Shown here: positions 24,526 through 34,700 of the stretch, piece after piece
Position numbering within the stretch: the first letter of the stretch is position 1
Layout: the number at the start of each line of letters is the position of its first letter
Source: UMGS1696 sp964430105
GTDB taxonomy: Bacteria; Bacillota; Clostridia; Oscillospirales; CAG-272
Direction of reading: 5' to 3'
Length of the DNA: 51,016 nt
Assembly: GCA_964430105.1 (NCBI GenBank)
Contig: CAYSEF010000010.1
Coordinates: forward strand, 1 to 51,016
Position numbers and translations under genes: made by a program
Notes under the pieces: generated by a model
Told to the model about the DNA's origin: nothing
Databases searched by the model: none
The model's input: the letters and a program-made list of their open reading frames with translations, nothing else

Positions 24526-25958
24526 TCGTCACAACCGGTACAGCCGTCGCAGTCACCGTCACAGCTTTCGTTAATACCGTTGCCACTTACTTCTCTTGCA
24601 ATAGCTACTGCTATAGCACATTCCATTCTCTTGCGGAACAGGTCGCAACCATACTTATAAACGCCCTTTATTGAGCCTGTTGCGTGGAAAGCATTTGCGG
24701 CACATCCACCGGAGCAGTAAAGTCTTGCCCAACAATCACGACATTCCGGACGTGCATATACGTTGCAGGACTTGAATTCATTCTGTATTTCTGTATTCTT
24801 AACGCCGTTATAAATATCACCGAGCTTGAATTTTTCTTCGCCTACGAACTGGTGACATGGGTAAAGATCTCCCCACGGAGTTACAGCCATATATTCGGTA
24901 CCGGAACCACAGCCCGAAATTCTCTTATAGATACACGGACCGTCAGCCAGGTCGATCATATAATGGTAGAAAGTGAAAGGCTTGCCTTCTTTGTCACGTT
25001 CAAGCATAAGCTCTGCAAGCTTTTCGTACTGCTCCATAACGATGGCCTTGTCTTCTTCTGTCAATTCGGAAGGATCACCGGGGGCGCAAACAACAGGCTC
25101 CATGCTGAGTTCAGTGAAACCGAGATCAAGCATTTCCTGAATATCCTTGAGGAAGTCGGGGTTTGCATGGGTGAATGTGCCACGCATATAATAATTCTGA
25201 CCACCACGGGCTTCAACAAACTTCTGGAATTTCGGTACGATCTTGTCCCAGCTTCCGTTTCCGGCGTAATCTACACGATAACGGTCATGAATTTCTTTAC
25301 GACCGTCGAGAGAGAGAACGACATTACTGCATTCACGATTTGCAAATTCGATAACGTCATCATCTACAAGAACACCGTTCGTTGTCAAGGTGAAACGGAA
25401 ATTTTTACCTTTTTCTTTTTCGATACTACGAGCATAAGCAACGAGCTGTTTTACAACATCGAAATTCATAAGAGGTTCACCGCCGAAGAAGTCTACCTCA
25501 AGATTGTGACGTGTGCCGGAGTTTTCGATGAGGAAATCAAGGGCGCGCTTACCAACTTCAAACGACATTACAGCACGTTCGCCATGATATTTGCCCTGAG
25601 AAGCAAAGCAGTAGGAACAGTTAAGATTGCAGGTATGAGCGATATGCAGGCAAAGAGCCTTTACAACACCGGCAGTTTTTTCTTTAAGCATACCGGCAGC
25701 TTCTTCAAATGTATCGGGAGTAAAAAGCTGTTCACTGTCACGAAGCTCAACGACCTGATCGTAACATTCAGCAATATCATCGGCAGTAATATCTTCATTA
25801 TTGCCGTATTTTTCGAGCATAGCGGAAATTATTGTGTCACGATCGTTCGCTTCAAACATGGCAATGATATCGTATGCCACATCATCTACTACATGGACAG
25901 CACCGGAGCAAACATCGAGCACAATATTGTACCCACCAAGCTTATATTGATGTATCAT
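24522..25958 (-). CDS. scfB: SCIFF peptide maturase, radical SAM/SPASM protein
   Basis: 478 residues. Forms thioether cross-links in the SCIFF peptide. An N-terminal RiPP-recognition-like region (about 1-95) precedes the radical SAM motif CNLNCSYC with Cys110, 114 and 117, then FFGGEPLMN, TLTTNGVLVDD and VVLSLDG. The C-terminal SPASM region has the auxiliary-cluster cysteines in GCGSGTEYMAVTPWGDLYPC and RPECRDCWARLYCSGGC. The tail ends in a cysteine-rich CDGDCDGCTGC, which is unusual and could bind metal. The precursor gene lies upstream on the same strand; the decarboxylase overlaps its 3' end. Confidence 0.95.
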   Translation of the reverse strand: MIHQYKLGGYNIVLDVCSGAVHVVDDVAYDIIAMFEANDRDTIISAMLEKYGNNEDITADDIAECYDQVVELRDSEQLFTPDTFEEAAGMLKEKTAGVVKALCLHIAHTCNLNCSYCFASQGKYHGERAVMSFEVGKRALDFLIENSGTRHNLEVDFFGGEPLMNFDVVKQLVAYARSIEKEKGKNFRFTLTTNGVLVDDDVIEFANRECSNVVLSLDGRKEIHDRYRVDYAGNGSWDKIVPKFQKFVEARGGQNYYMRGTFTHANPDFLKDIQEMLDLGFTELSMEPVVCAPGDPSELTEEDKAIVMEQYEKLAELMLERDKEGKPFTFYHYMIDLADGPCIYKRISGCGSGTEYMAVTPWGDLYPCHQFVGEEKFKLGDIYNGVKNTEIQNEFKSCNVYARPECRDCWARLYCSGGCAANAFHATGSIKGVYKYGCDLFRKRMECAIAVAIAREVSGNGINESCDGDCDGCTGCDE

Positions 25959-26039
25959 AAAATTATCCTTTTTTACTAATTGAAATAAACCACAATGGGT
26001 GATATACGAAAGCTGATGAAATTTATAAAAGGCAAAAAG

Positions 26040-26078
26040 GGCTGTCGCGCTAGGAATGATTCCCGATTTGCGACAGCC
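26040..26078. terminator. Hairpin member d, between SCIFF peptide and maturase
   Basis: Perfect 9-bp stem GGCTGTCGC / GCGACAGCC (26040-26048 with 26070-26078) and an inner GGAA-TGA-TTCC stem, followed on the minus strand by a U-run (26038-26034). It lies 18 bases after the scfA stop and about 80 bases before scfB. Only family member between co-directional genes. It probably lets most transcripts stop after the peptide gene, giving more peptide than maturase. Confidence 0.8.
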
Positions 26079-26096
26079 TCTTGATTTACGCGAAAA

Positions 26097-26246
26097 TTAC
26101 TTGTTGTTCTTGTTTTCGCACTTCTGGTTAGCGATACCGCAGGAAGTCTTGCAAGCAGACTGGCAGGAAGTCTGGCATTCACCGCAACCGCCCTTCTTAG
26201 CGCTCTTGCAAAGATTACGGGTCTTGATGGTAATGATGTGCTTCAT
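26097..26246 (-). CDS. scfA: SCIFF ribosomal peptide precursor (six cysteines in forty-five residues)
   Basis: 49 residues, too short for routine gene finding. MKHIITIKTRNLCKSAKKGG then CGECQTSCQSACKTSC and a C-terminal ANQKCENKNNK. The core GGCGECQTSCQSACKTSC is the nearly invariant SCIFF motif of Clostridia. This copy has seven cysteines (13, 21, 24, 28, 32, 36, 43), one more than the name implies, the extra one at 13. ATG at 26246 has GGAGG eight bases upstream and a perfect promoter. It is the substrate of the downstream radical SAM maturase, which joins cysteine sulphurs to alpha carbons of acceptor residues. The biological role of SCIFF is not known. Confidence 0.96.
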   Translation of the reverse strand: MKHIITIKTRNLCKSAKKGGCGECQTSCQSACKTSCGIANQKCENKNNK

Positions 26247-26278
26247 TGAAAAATACCTCCGATTATTATTACTGATAA

Positions 26279-26307
26279 ATTATAACACTTTTTTGCGTCG
26301 AAGTCAA
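26279..26307 (-). promoter_or_regulatory. Sigma-A promoter of the SCIFF operon
   Basis: Minus strand: TTGACT (26307-26302), 17-base spacer, TATAAT (26284-26279); perfect -10. Confidence 0.87.
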
Positions 26308-26364
26308 TACGCAGGATAAAAAAGTTGGCGTGAGAAAAAATATAGTAAAAATATTCGTAAACTA

Positions 26365-26393
26365 TTGCTTTTTTTGGCGAATTATGATACAGT
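26365..26393 (+). promoter_or_regulatory. Promoter of the GH97 gene
   Basis: TTGCTT (26365-26370), 17-base spacer, TACAGT (26388-26393); moderate match on both boxes. Confidence 0.6.
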
Positions 26394-26428
26394 ATTAACA
26401 AAAATATATGTTTACGGAGGTAAAATTC

Positions 26429-28294
26429 ATGCCTAAATATTCGCTTTACTCCCCCGATGCATCGCTTTGTATGACCGTTTCAATGCTTGACGGTGCGCTT
26501 TTCTACTCTGTTGCGAAAAACGGTATCACAGTAATCGAAGACTCTCCTGTAGGTGCGGTGCTGTCGAATGTTGACCTGACCTGCGGACTTTCTGTAGTAT
26601 CAGAAGAACGTGGTGAGATCGACGATGAATACACTATCCCCGCATTTAAGAAGAGCTTGTGTAAGGATCACTGCAACACTCTTGCTATCGCAGTTGAAAA
26701 GGATGGTTATCCAATGACTCTCGAAGCAAGAGCATACGATGACGGTGCGGCTTTCAGAATGGTATTCGGTAAGGAAGAAACTCTCGAGGAGGAATTGACT
26801 TCCTTTACAGTTCCTGAGGATACACGCAGTGTTTATGCGATGAAGTTCCGCTTCTCTTATGAAGAAGAATTCAATCGTGTTCCTTTGTCCGATCTTTATC
26901 AGAATCTGTGGATATTCCCGGTTCTTCTCGAATGTGGCAAGGGTGTATGGGGACTTATCACCGAAGCGGCTGTTTTCGGAGATTACGGTGGAATGATTCT
27001 TTCGTCAAAGAAAAATTCTCCAAGATGCTTGAATGTAACTGCCGCTCCCGATGAATTTGTCAAGACAAAGGTTCCCGTTGCTACTCCGTGGCGTGTAATT
27101 CTTGCAGGTTCTCTTGATGATATCGTCAACTCAAATACTATCGAAAATCTCAATCCGCCGTGCGAAGTTGAAGATACATCTTTTGTTAAGCCCGGTATTG
27201 TTGCATGGAGCTGGATGACAGAGCCGAGTTCCCCCGGCAATTTTGAACGTCAGAAGGATTTTGTCGATCTTGCCGCTAATATGGGCTGGCCTTATTCTCT
27301 TGACGATGGTGGTTGGAAGAGAGGCGAGGTCGATATTCCTGCACTGGTTGAATATGGTAAAGAAAAAGGCGTTGGAATTTGGATATGGGAGCATCGCAGA
27401 GCTTTCATGGACAAGAAGGTTGCTGACGAAACTCTTGCTTTGTGGAAATCATGGGGCGTTGTCGGTGTAAAGATAGACTTCTTTGAATCAGATACAAAGG
27501 AAAGAATAGCACTGTATGATACTCTTGCAGAGCTTTGTGCCAAGCATAAGCTTATGGTGAACTTCCATGGTGCATCAAAGCCCGCAGGTGAAATACGTCG
27601 TTGGCCTCATGTTATGACAAGAGAGGGCGTAATGGGTGGAGAAAACTATCAGTTCAGAAGCCATTATTACGTTCAGCCTACAGCACGTCATAATTGTATG
27701 CTTCCGTTTACCAGAAATGCAGTTGGCCCGATGGACTTTACTCCTACAACATACAGAAGCTACAAGAGCGGTACTACTGATACTCATCAGACTGCATTGC
27801 CTGTTGTTTTCACAAGCTATGTTACACATATAGGTGAATCTCCCGAACCGATTTATGATACTCCCTGTTCAGCATTTCTTAAAGGCTTGCCGACTGCGTG
27901 GGATGAATCCAAGCTTCTTGAAGGAGAACCTCAGAGCTATGTAACAATGGCAAGACGTAAGGGCGATAACTGGTGGATAGGCGGTATCTGTGCAACTCGT
28001 TCGAGAACCGCTACTGTCGATCTGTCATTCATTGGTGATGGCGAATATAAGGCGACACTTTATCAGGATGGCTTGCAGGATTGTACAGCAGTAGATGTTC
28101 CGATAGGTGCAAAAGAACCCATTTCCAAGGAACAGTATGAAATTTGGGAAAAGGATACCGGCAGACCGAACTGCTATTTCCATGATACACACCTTTGCGA
28201 TATTTCCGAATTTACTGCTACTAAGGATACAGTTCTTGATATCCCATGCGTACTTGATGGCGGATTCGCACTGAAGCTTGAAAAGATTAAATAA
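26429..28294 (+). CDS. GH97 glycoside hydrolase, cytoplasmic
   Basis: 621 residues from ATG 26429, which follows ACGGAGG; the frame opens seven codons earlier but without an RBS. N-terminal GH97 beta-sandwich (about 1-250), catalytic barrel with AWSWMTEPSSPGNF (259-272), YSLDDGGWK, GIWIWEHRRAF and VKIDFFESD with Asp350 as a likely nucleophile; TREGVMGGE at 397-405 may supply the acid/base. An Asp here is the feature of the retaining alpha-galactosidase branch, whereas the SusB glucosidase branch is inverting; alpha-glucosidase activity is not excluded. GH97 enzymes of Bacteroides are usually periplasmic; this one has no signal peptide. Monocistronic. Confidence 0.87.
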   Translation: MPKYSLYSPDASLCMTVSMLDGALFYSVAKNGITVIEDSPVGAVLSNVDLTCGLSVVSEERGEIDDEYTIPAFKKSLCKDHCNTLAIAVEKDGYPMTLEARAYDDGAAFRMVFGKEETLEEELTSFTVPEDTRSVYAMKFRFSYEEEFNRVPLSDLYQNLWIFPVLLECGKGVWGLITEAAVFGDYGGMILSSKKNSPRCLNVTAAPDEFVKTKVPVATPWRVILAGSLDDIVNSNTIENLNPPCEVEDTSFVKPGIVAWSWMTEPSSPGNFERQKDFVDLAANMGWPYSLDDGGWKRGEVDIPALVEYGKEKGVGIWIWEHRRAFMDKKVADETLALWKSWGVVGVKIDFFESDTKERIALYDTLAELCAKHKLMVNFHGASKPAGEIRRWPHVMTREGVMGGENYQFRSHYYVQPTARHNCMLPFTRNAVGPMDFTPTTYRSYKSGTTDTHQTALPVVFTSYVTHIGESPEPIYDTPCSAFLKGLPTAWDESKLLEGEPQSYVTMARRKGDNWWIGGICATRSRTATVDLSFIGDGEYKATLYQDGLQDCTAVDVPIGAKEPISKEQYEIWEKDTGRPNCYFHDTHLCDISEFTATKDTVLDIPCVLDGGFALKLEKIK

Positions 28295-28309
28295 GCTAAA
28301 ATAAAAAAG

Positions 28310-28355
28310 ACTGCTCACGTTAAGGAAATTTATTCCATGATGTGAGCAGTTTTTT
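28310..28355. terminator. Bidirectional terminator hairpin, member e
   Basis: ACTGCTCAC / GTGAGCAGT (28310-28318 with 28342-28350), inner GGAA...TTCC, A-run before and TTTTTT after. It lies between the convergent GH97 and GH115 genes. Confidence 0.85.
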
Positions 28356-28358
28356 GTT

Positions 28359-30365
28359 TTACTTTTCTATAAGTTCCTCTGTAGCCTTGCTGTCTCCTGC
28401 GAGATTCATAAGCCTATCCCCTGTGTACCAGTGTTTCCACTTGCCAAAACGAGCCAGCTCACGAGTCTTGATAGCTTTGTTCATCCAATTTACGGCTTCA
28501 CGAATGTTTTCATCAAACATGACCGTTGAACCGTTTGATCTTTTAATTTCAGCAGCCTTTGCAAGATGATTTACCCAACGATAAAGACCTGTGATCATCG
28601 AAATATGCACTATCATATTGCTGTCAAAGAATCTTTTTCTGTCCTCGGTTACATTTTCCTTTGCAGAGATTGCTTTTTCCATCAGTGATTCAAACTTTGG
28701 CAGAGATTCCTCCGTCGCATTTTTGTAATATTCGATGAATTCGTCAGTTGTATCGAAATTATACAGTCTTGTGTTCTGAATATCGTCCTTTTTAAGCTCT
28801 GAACCACCGATTATTGACATCAGCTTCCACGCAACTCTCTTGCACATTCCGTCCATCAAAAGCATTTGACCGGGAATAAGCTCGTTGTCCATTTTATAGA
28901 ACGAGTCGAAATACTCACTGTAAACTTCTTCAAGCTTTGCCGTGTCATCTGCTTTGAACTGTTTTTTGCACCAGTTGCGACGGAAAGCCTCGATATCGGA
29001 ATTTTCAATATTCCATGTTATCTGCGAAGAATATGCGATTCCATAGAGATGCTCACGGAAATTAGATACGTTTATGATTGAGTAGTGAGTATCACCGGCT
29101 TCTACTGCACCCTTGTAGTTGAATAGGATTTTTTCGGGACGATTTCCCTGTACAATATGCGGACCACAGCCCCAGAATGCGAGATGATAATACAAGCCGT
29201 AGTTGTAATCAGAGAAACGAGGCGTAGTATAGTAGCCCTCACCCCACATCTGATTCGGCCCGAAGTCTGACATGACAATTATCGTATCTGACGGGAATTT
29301 CAGCGCACGTTCCTTGTAAAGAGGCATACCCTCCATCCAAAGAGTTGCGGAGCAGATGATATCCTTGTTCGGACACTCCGATCTGATAATGTCAAGCTGC
29401 ATTTGCATAGCGTCGCCTATGAGCTTGCCACGTTCCTCAGTAGTTTCGGGTGCGCGTGGATTGTTGTACCAAACAGGTCTGTCGCCACGTCCTCTTAATC
29501 CGAGCTGCCAGATAACATTGTCAAACTGCGCCCATTCATGGATATATTTAGTCCATACTTCACGGTATTTATCCGGATGATCGATGAAATTGATATTCTC
29601 TATTGTAGGATCCTTCTCACGCCAGTAGCTGTCCATTGTGAACTGATGTACACCAACGGGCTCCTGATGGTGCATGGATATAAACATACCACGTTCGGTG
29701 ATGTATTTAACCAGAGCTTTTTCTGCCGGATCGAGAATGTTGAGATGCGAGCATGGTATAAGCAGATTCTGTTTAAGACGAAGCCCTGTTTCAACTATCA
29801 TTGCAAGTGCAGGCATATAATCGCCATGGAATCTGTAACCACGTTCGGGCATTTCCTGCTTTGAGAAGCCTTCCAGAAGATCCTCGTCGTTGATGAACCA
29901 TCCGCGGAATTTGTATGTGTGCGGATAATCGGTTATATCAAGCTGAGTAAGCTCAAGAGAATCCATGTGTTCGGGTTCATTTTCAGTCCACTGATAAAGC
30001 GGATCAATGCCGAGATATTTTTCGGAAAACTCGAAAATTCCCCACATTGTGCCACGACAGTCACTTCCGATGATAAAAAGGCAGTCGTTCTTTATAAGTA
30101 GCTTAAAAGCCTCCCACTTACCGCAAATATCGCTTGTATCGATATCATTTTCCGAAAGGGTATCACGCATCTTTTTGTTGTCGAGAGTTCCGATGATGAT
30201 ACCTTTTTCATGCGGATAAAGTATATCGTTGTATGTCGGTGCACATTTACCGCAAACCTTCATAAAGTCGTTTGACAGCATAGATACAACGGCATTTGTG
30301 ATACAGAACGGTTCTGAGGCATCGTAATAGATATGTGTGACGTAATCTTTATCGAATAAAATCAT
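28359..30365 (-). CDS. GH115-like glycoside hydrolase (xylan alpha-glucuronidase family), short form
   Basis: 668 residues, no signal peptide. The N-terminal region (GIIIGTLDN, GSDCRGTMWGIFEFSEKYLGIDP) and RGWFINDEDLLEGF at about 152-165 are typical of GH115, which remove (4-O-methyl-)glucuronic acid from xylan. Further family blocks: GVHQFTMDSYW, RGRGDRPVWYN, MSDFGPNQMWGEGYY. Typical GH115 proteins are 800-1000 residues with a C-terminal domain; here that part is absent, so activity may be on short aldouronic acids. It is the last gene of the GH2-GH4-GH115 operon, 17 bases after the GH4 stop. Terminates in hairpin member e. Confidence 0.83.
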   Translation of the reverse strand: MILFDKDYVTHIYYDASEPFCITNAVVSMLSNDFMKVCGKCAPTYNDILYPHEKGIIIGTLDNKKMRDTLSENDIDTSDICGKWEAFKLLIKNDCLFIIGSDCRGTMWGIFEFSEKYLGIDPLYQWTENEPEHMDSLELTQLDITDYPHTYKFRGWFINDEDLLEGFSKQEMPERGYRFHGDYMPALAMIVETGLRLKQNLLIPCSHLNILDPAEKALVKYITERGMFISMHHQEPVGVHQFTMDSYWREKDPTIENINFIDHPDKYREVWTKYIHEWAQFDNVIWQLGLRGRGDRPVWYNNPRAPETTEERGKLIGDAMQMQLDIIRSECPNKDIICSATLWMEGMPLYKERALKFPSDTIIVMSDFGPNQMWGEGYYTTPRFSDYNYGLYYHLAFWGCGPHIVQGNRPEKILFNYKGAVEAGDTHYSIINVSNFREHLYGIAYSSQITWNIENSDIEAFRRNWCKKQFKADDTAKLEEVYSEYFDSFYKMDNELIPGQMLLMDGMCKRVAWKLMSIIGGSELKKDDIQNTRLYNFDTTDEFIEYYKNATEESLPKFESLMEKAISAKENVTEDRKRFFDSNMIVHISMITGLYRWVNHLAKAAEIKRSNGSTVMFDENIREAVNWMNKAIKTRELARFGKWKHWYTGDRLMNLAGDSKATEELIEK

Positions 30366-30382
30366 TTTTAGACCTCTGACAA

Positions 30383-31693
30383 TCAGTGGAACGGCAGATA
30401 GCCTTCGTTTGCTTTGAACATTTCGTCAACCATGTCACGGACTTCCTGCATACTGCATACTGCTGAGGTAAGCGGGTCGTAGAGACAGGAGTAGAATATC
30501 TTATCGGGATCATTTTCGAGAACTGCTTCAATAGCAAGCTCCTCACAACGTGCGGAAATATCGCAAAGGAGAGCGCACTGAGGCGGAAGAGCACCGACGT
30601 GCATAGCCTGGAGCTTATTTTTGCTTGCGAGTACAGGAACTTCTACGCAGCAGCCTTCGGGAAGATTATCGATAAGACCGAAGTTACGCACATTTCCGTT
30701 AAATTCAAACATTGTGTAGTCGCCAAAGATAGCATTGAAAATATACGATGCGTATTCTGCACCACGCTTAAGGTCGATTGGAGAATTGATCCATTCTTCG
30801 ATAGCATCTACCTTGCGCTGTGCCGCTCCTGCACGACGACTGCGATCTACAGGCTTACCGGTATCCTTACCTGTGCCGTGAACGCAGTATTTGTCGATAA
30901 GATCGGGACGTTTGCGGAACCAGGATACATATTCACTGTGATGTCCGCTTCCTTCGGGGGAGAAATAGCCAAGATGCTTGAACATTTCAAAGCGAACCTG
31001 TTCTTCGTTATAGATATCGGGATTTTTTGCAGCTTCACGAAGCATAGGATATGCATCCTTACCCTTGTATTTCAGATCAACATAGAATGCCTGATGGTTC
31101 AAGCCGGCACAGACGTAAGTAAGATCTTTATGTTCAACGCCAAGCCAACGAGCGATTTTGTATGATGTGCCCTGTACACTGTGGCAAAGACCTGTAATCT
31201 TGAGGTGAGGATAAACTGTCTGCATTGTACGGCAGAGCATTGCCATCGGGTTTGTGTAATTCAGGAATACTGCATCGGGACAGTATGTTTCAATATCCTT
31301 GCAGATATCGAGCATAGTTTCAACTGAGCGCAGGTAGTCAAACACACCGGCAGGACCTCTTGTATCACCTATGCAGATGTCAACGCCGTATTTTGCGGGA
31401 ATATCGATATCTGCCCAACGGAGTTCTCTGTCACCTACGAGAATCGTGCAAAGTACGCCATCTGCACCCTTGAGTGCTTCAACACGGTCTTTCGTGCAGA
31501 TTACCTTTGCAGGATAATTGCCGGCTTCAACTATGCGTGTGACCATTCTGCGTGCAAGCTCAAGCTGTGAATCGGAAATATCCATGAGTACGAGCTCTGC
31601 ATCCTGAAATGCCGGGAAGGTAAGAAGGTCCTTACAAAGATTTCTTGTGAAAACATAGCTTCCCGCACCAATAAATACTATACGTTTTGGCAT
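30383..31693 (-). CDS. GH4 alpha-galactosidase (MelA type)
   Basis: 436 residues. NAD/Mn-dependent GH4 enzyme acting on unphosphorylated alpha-galactosides. The Rossmann motif is FIGAGSYVFTRNL (7-19). The metal/specificity motif is CHSV at 170-173, the alpha-galactosidase type (6-phosphoglucosidases carry CDMP or CN(V/I)P; alpha-glucuronidases CHG-type), and His200 in GLNHQAFY is the second ligand. GPAGVFDYLRS is also family-typical. It is middle gene of an operon with GH2 beta-galactosidase (19-base spacing) and GH115 (17 bases). It contrasts with the phospho-glycoside GH4 at 17430. Confidence 0.92.
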   Translation of the reverse strand: MPKRIVFIGAGSYVFTRNLCKDLLTFPAFQDAELVLMDISDSQLELARRMVTRIVEAGNYPAKVICTKDRVEALKGADGVLCTILVGDRELRWADIDIPAKYGVDICIGDTRGPAGVFDYLRSVETMLDICKDIETYCPDAVFLNYTNPMAMLCRTMQTVYPHLKITGLCHSVQGTSYKIARWLGVEHKDLTYVCAGLNHQAFYVDLKYKGKDAYPMLREAAKNPDIYNEEQVRFEMFKHLGYFSPEGSGHHSEYVSWFRKRPDLIDKYCVHGTGKDTGKPVDRSRRAGAAQRKVDAIEEWINSPIDLKRGAEYASYIFNAIFGDYTMFEFNGNVRNFGLIDNLPEGCCVEVPVLASKNKLQAMHVGALPPQCALLCDISARCEELAIEAVLENDPDKIFYSCLYDPLTSAVCSMQEVRDMVDEMFKANEGYLPFH

Positions 31694-31712
31694 TGTGTGT
31701 TCCTCCTGTAAT

Positions 31713-34700
31713 TTAATTAAGTTCTATTGTGAAATTCCAATTGATTTGTTCTTCGAGAATACGATATTCATCTCTGAGATTCGGACCACAGCTGTTGGAG
31801 CCGATACCACTCTGCTTATAGTCAATGCAAAGCACTGTCTGACCGCATTTTTCTATTTCAAAGCTGTGGGGCTTTGTTGTCAGCTCTTCCTGAGTGTAGG
31901 GAGAAGCATTGAAGCATAGCTTGTCGTCGCACTTTGCTGTCAATGAACCGTCACTTGAAGAAATCTTGACGTAATCGCAGTTGTAATGGCTACCGTTTTC
32001 CTGAGGTTTGAGATAATCCTCGTGCATATCGTCAACTTTTGCATTGAATTTATCGATATATGTTGCCGTATGCTTGTCGTTGTAGGATTCTGTAGGGCCA
32101 TAGCCATAGTATTCAACATTTTCAAACGATTTCGGAAGCATCATTCGCAGACCGAATCTCGGAAGCCATGGCATAGCAGGATTTCTTTCGGCATTTATCG
32201 TTACTGCGAGCTTTCCGCTTGGAGATATGGAATATGTCGCATCGATATCTATCATTCTTTGGCAAACAGGGCCTGTGAGAGCGAGATAAGTGTTTATAAC
32301 AGCCATGCCGTCCTTTATTTCAGCAGAGGTGGAGTAGACTTTTGCTACAGCACGATTGTAGTTTGCTTTTTCCCAGTCTCCACGAACGCCTCTTTCGTTG
32401 TCGATAGGAGCACGCCAGATGTTATAATTCATCGGAGCAGTGATATATGATACATTATCCTTAACAATCTGCTCAAATGTACCGAGATGCTTGCGGAATA
32501 CATAGCGGAAATTCTTTCCGGTGATAACATATTCGTCAAGACCTTCGGAAATAGTGGGTGCATCGTCAGTTATGATTGTGTCAGCTTTTTCGGATACAGC
32601 TTCAACAACAGCTTGATCGTGTCCGAGAACATGACCTTTCTTTGTGACAGCCATATCGACCTTTTGAATATAGCGGAAGATAATGCTTGTGCGTTCTGTT
32701 TGTGGAATTTTATCGGCTACTGTTACGTTAACCTTTTCGTGTGGTGCACAGCATATATCTGAAATAACGCCGGATGCGATAACTGCACCATCCTGCTTGA
32801 TTTCATAAGCGATATCACACAGGTCGATAAGATTTGTAAAGTCAAGAACATTTTCGAATGTAAATTCGCCCTTAGCGATATCGTATTCACGCAGTCTGAC
32901 AGGTCTTGCGGCAGCCTTCAGCTCAAGAAGATTCGTATGTGGAGTTCTGTCGGGATAAACCAGACCATCCATACAGAAGTTTCCGTTGTGTGGGTATTCT
33001 CCCCAGTCGCCACCATAGAAGTATTTGTCGCGTCCGTTGGCAGTTTTACCCATATAGATAGAATGGTCGCACCATTCCCAAACGAAGTTTCCGAAATAGT
33101 TGTCGTATTTGTATACCAATTCGTAATATCCGTCAAGGTCACCACAGCTGTTACCCATTGCGTGAGCCATTTCACTTTGTACAAACGGCATATGCTGCAT
33201 TTCGGGCTGGCAAGGGCAGGGCCTTCCTTTGCGTGACATATTTTCGTAATTGCCCGTAAGATAATCCTCGATCAAATCGTAATCTGCGTACATTGTCGAG
33301 AAGAAATCAAGCTCAGAGCGATCGGACTTACCTTGTCTTGTCTCAGCGTATTCTTTCAGAACAGGCTTTGTTATTTCGGGGTGATCGTAGGAATCGGTAT
33401 ATGTCGCCTCGGTGTAGTGTATCAAACGTGTTTCGTCGTAGGCTTTTATCCATTTTTGTGCATCCTCAAAGTTTGGACCGTAGCCTGATTCGTTGCCGAG
33501 TGACCATATGATAACCGCAGGACTGTTTTGGTCACGGATTACATTTTTGTAGGTTCTGTCCATAATAGCAGCCTGGAATCTCGGGTCACGCGCGATGAGC
33601 TGATAACCTGCAATTTCCCGGAACGGATTTATGATACCGCCCGAGCCGTGAGTTTCGATATCAGCTTCAGCACACAAATAGATACCATATTCGTCGCAAA
33701 GCTCTACAAGGAGAGGGGAGTTCGGATAATGTGATGTACGGAGTGCGTTGACATTGTACTCCTTCATCATTCTGAGGTCACGATCTATATCTTCATAAGA
33801 AACAGCATATCCCTTGAATGGATCTGTATCGTGTCTGTTTACGCCCTTCATCTTGACCTTTTTGCCGTTTAGGTAGATAACATCACCTCTACGGCAGATT
33901 TCACGAAGTCCGATTTTTTTGACAATTACTTCATCTGCTGTTGAGAGTACGAGAGTATAGAGATTTGGTGTTTCGGCAGTCCAGAGAATTGCATCGGTTA
34001 CATCGAGAACTGCTTCGGGATTTTCATTTGAAAGCTTACCAACTGCTGTGATATCACCGCAGGGAGAGATAAGCTTTACATCTACAGCAGTATCGCCCTC
34101 AAACTTCGCATTAATAGTCAGCTTACCGCTTTTATAATCATTGTACAGCGATGGCTTCACGAAGAAATCACGGAGATGTGCCTGTGGACGTGAGATAATG
34201 TAGACACTGCGGAAAATACCGCTGAGACGCTCCTTGTCCTGGTCTTCGAGATATGTTCCGTCGGAATATTTTAGAACGATTACAGAAATTCTGTTTGAGC
34301 CTTCCTTTACATAGGAGGTGATATCAAACTCGCTTGTTGAATGGCTGACCTGGCTGTAGCCGACGTACTTACCATTGATATACAAAAAATAGCATGAATC
34401 AACGCCCTCAAAGACGATGTAGTTTTTCATTGAGGCATTTTCAGCGGAAATCTCGAAATCACGAACATATACGCCTGTCGGATTCTCATACGGAACATAC
34501 GGCGGGTCATATGGGATAGGATAACTCGAGTTTACATACTGTAGCTGACCATAGCCATGAATCTGCCAGTTGGATGGTACGGGAAGTGTAGCAAAATTTT
34601 CACTTGTCGGAGCAAAATCCGCTTCAACTACATTTTCGGGAACAGCTTCGGGGGCATTATAATAACCGAAAGCCCAATCTCCATCCAGCGAGAGAAGTCG

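Noticed and set aside
24684..25979. A 431-codon open frame on the plus strand over the SCIFF maturase
   Set aside because: It is antisense to a gene with unmistakable radical SAM and SPASM motifs; no RBS or promoter, and its sequence has no protein-like motifs. It is open only because of the codon bias of the true gene.
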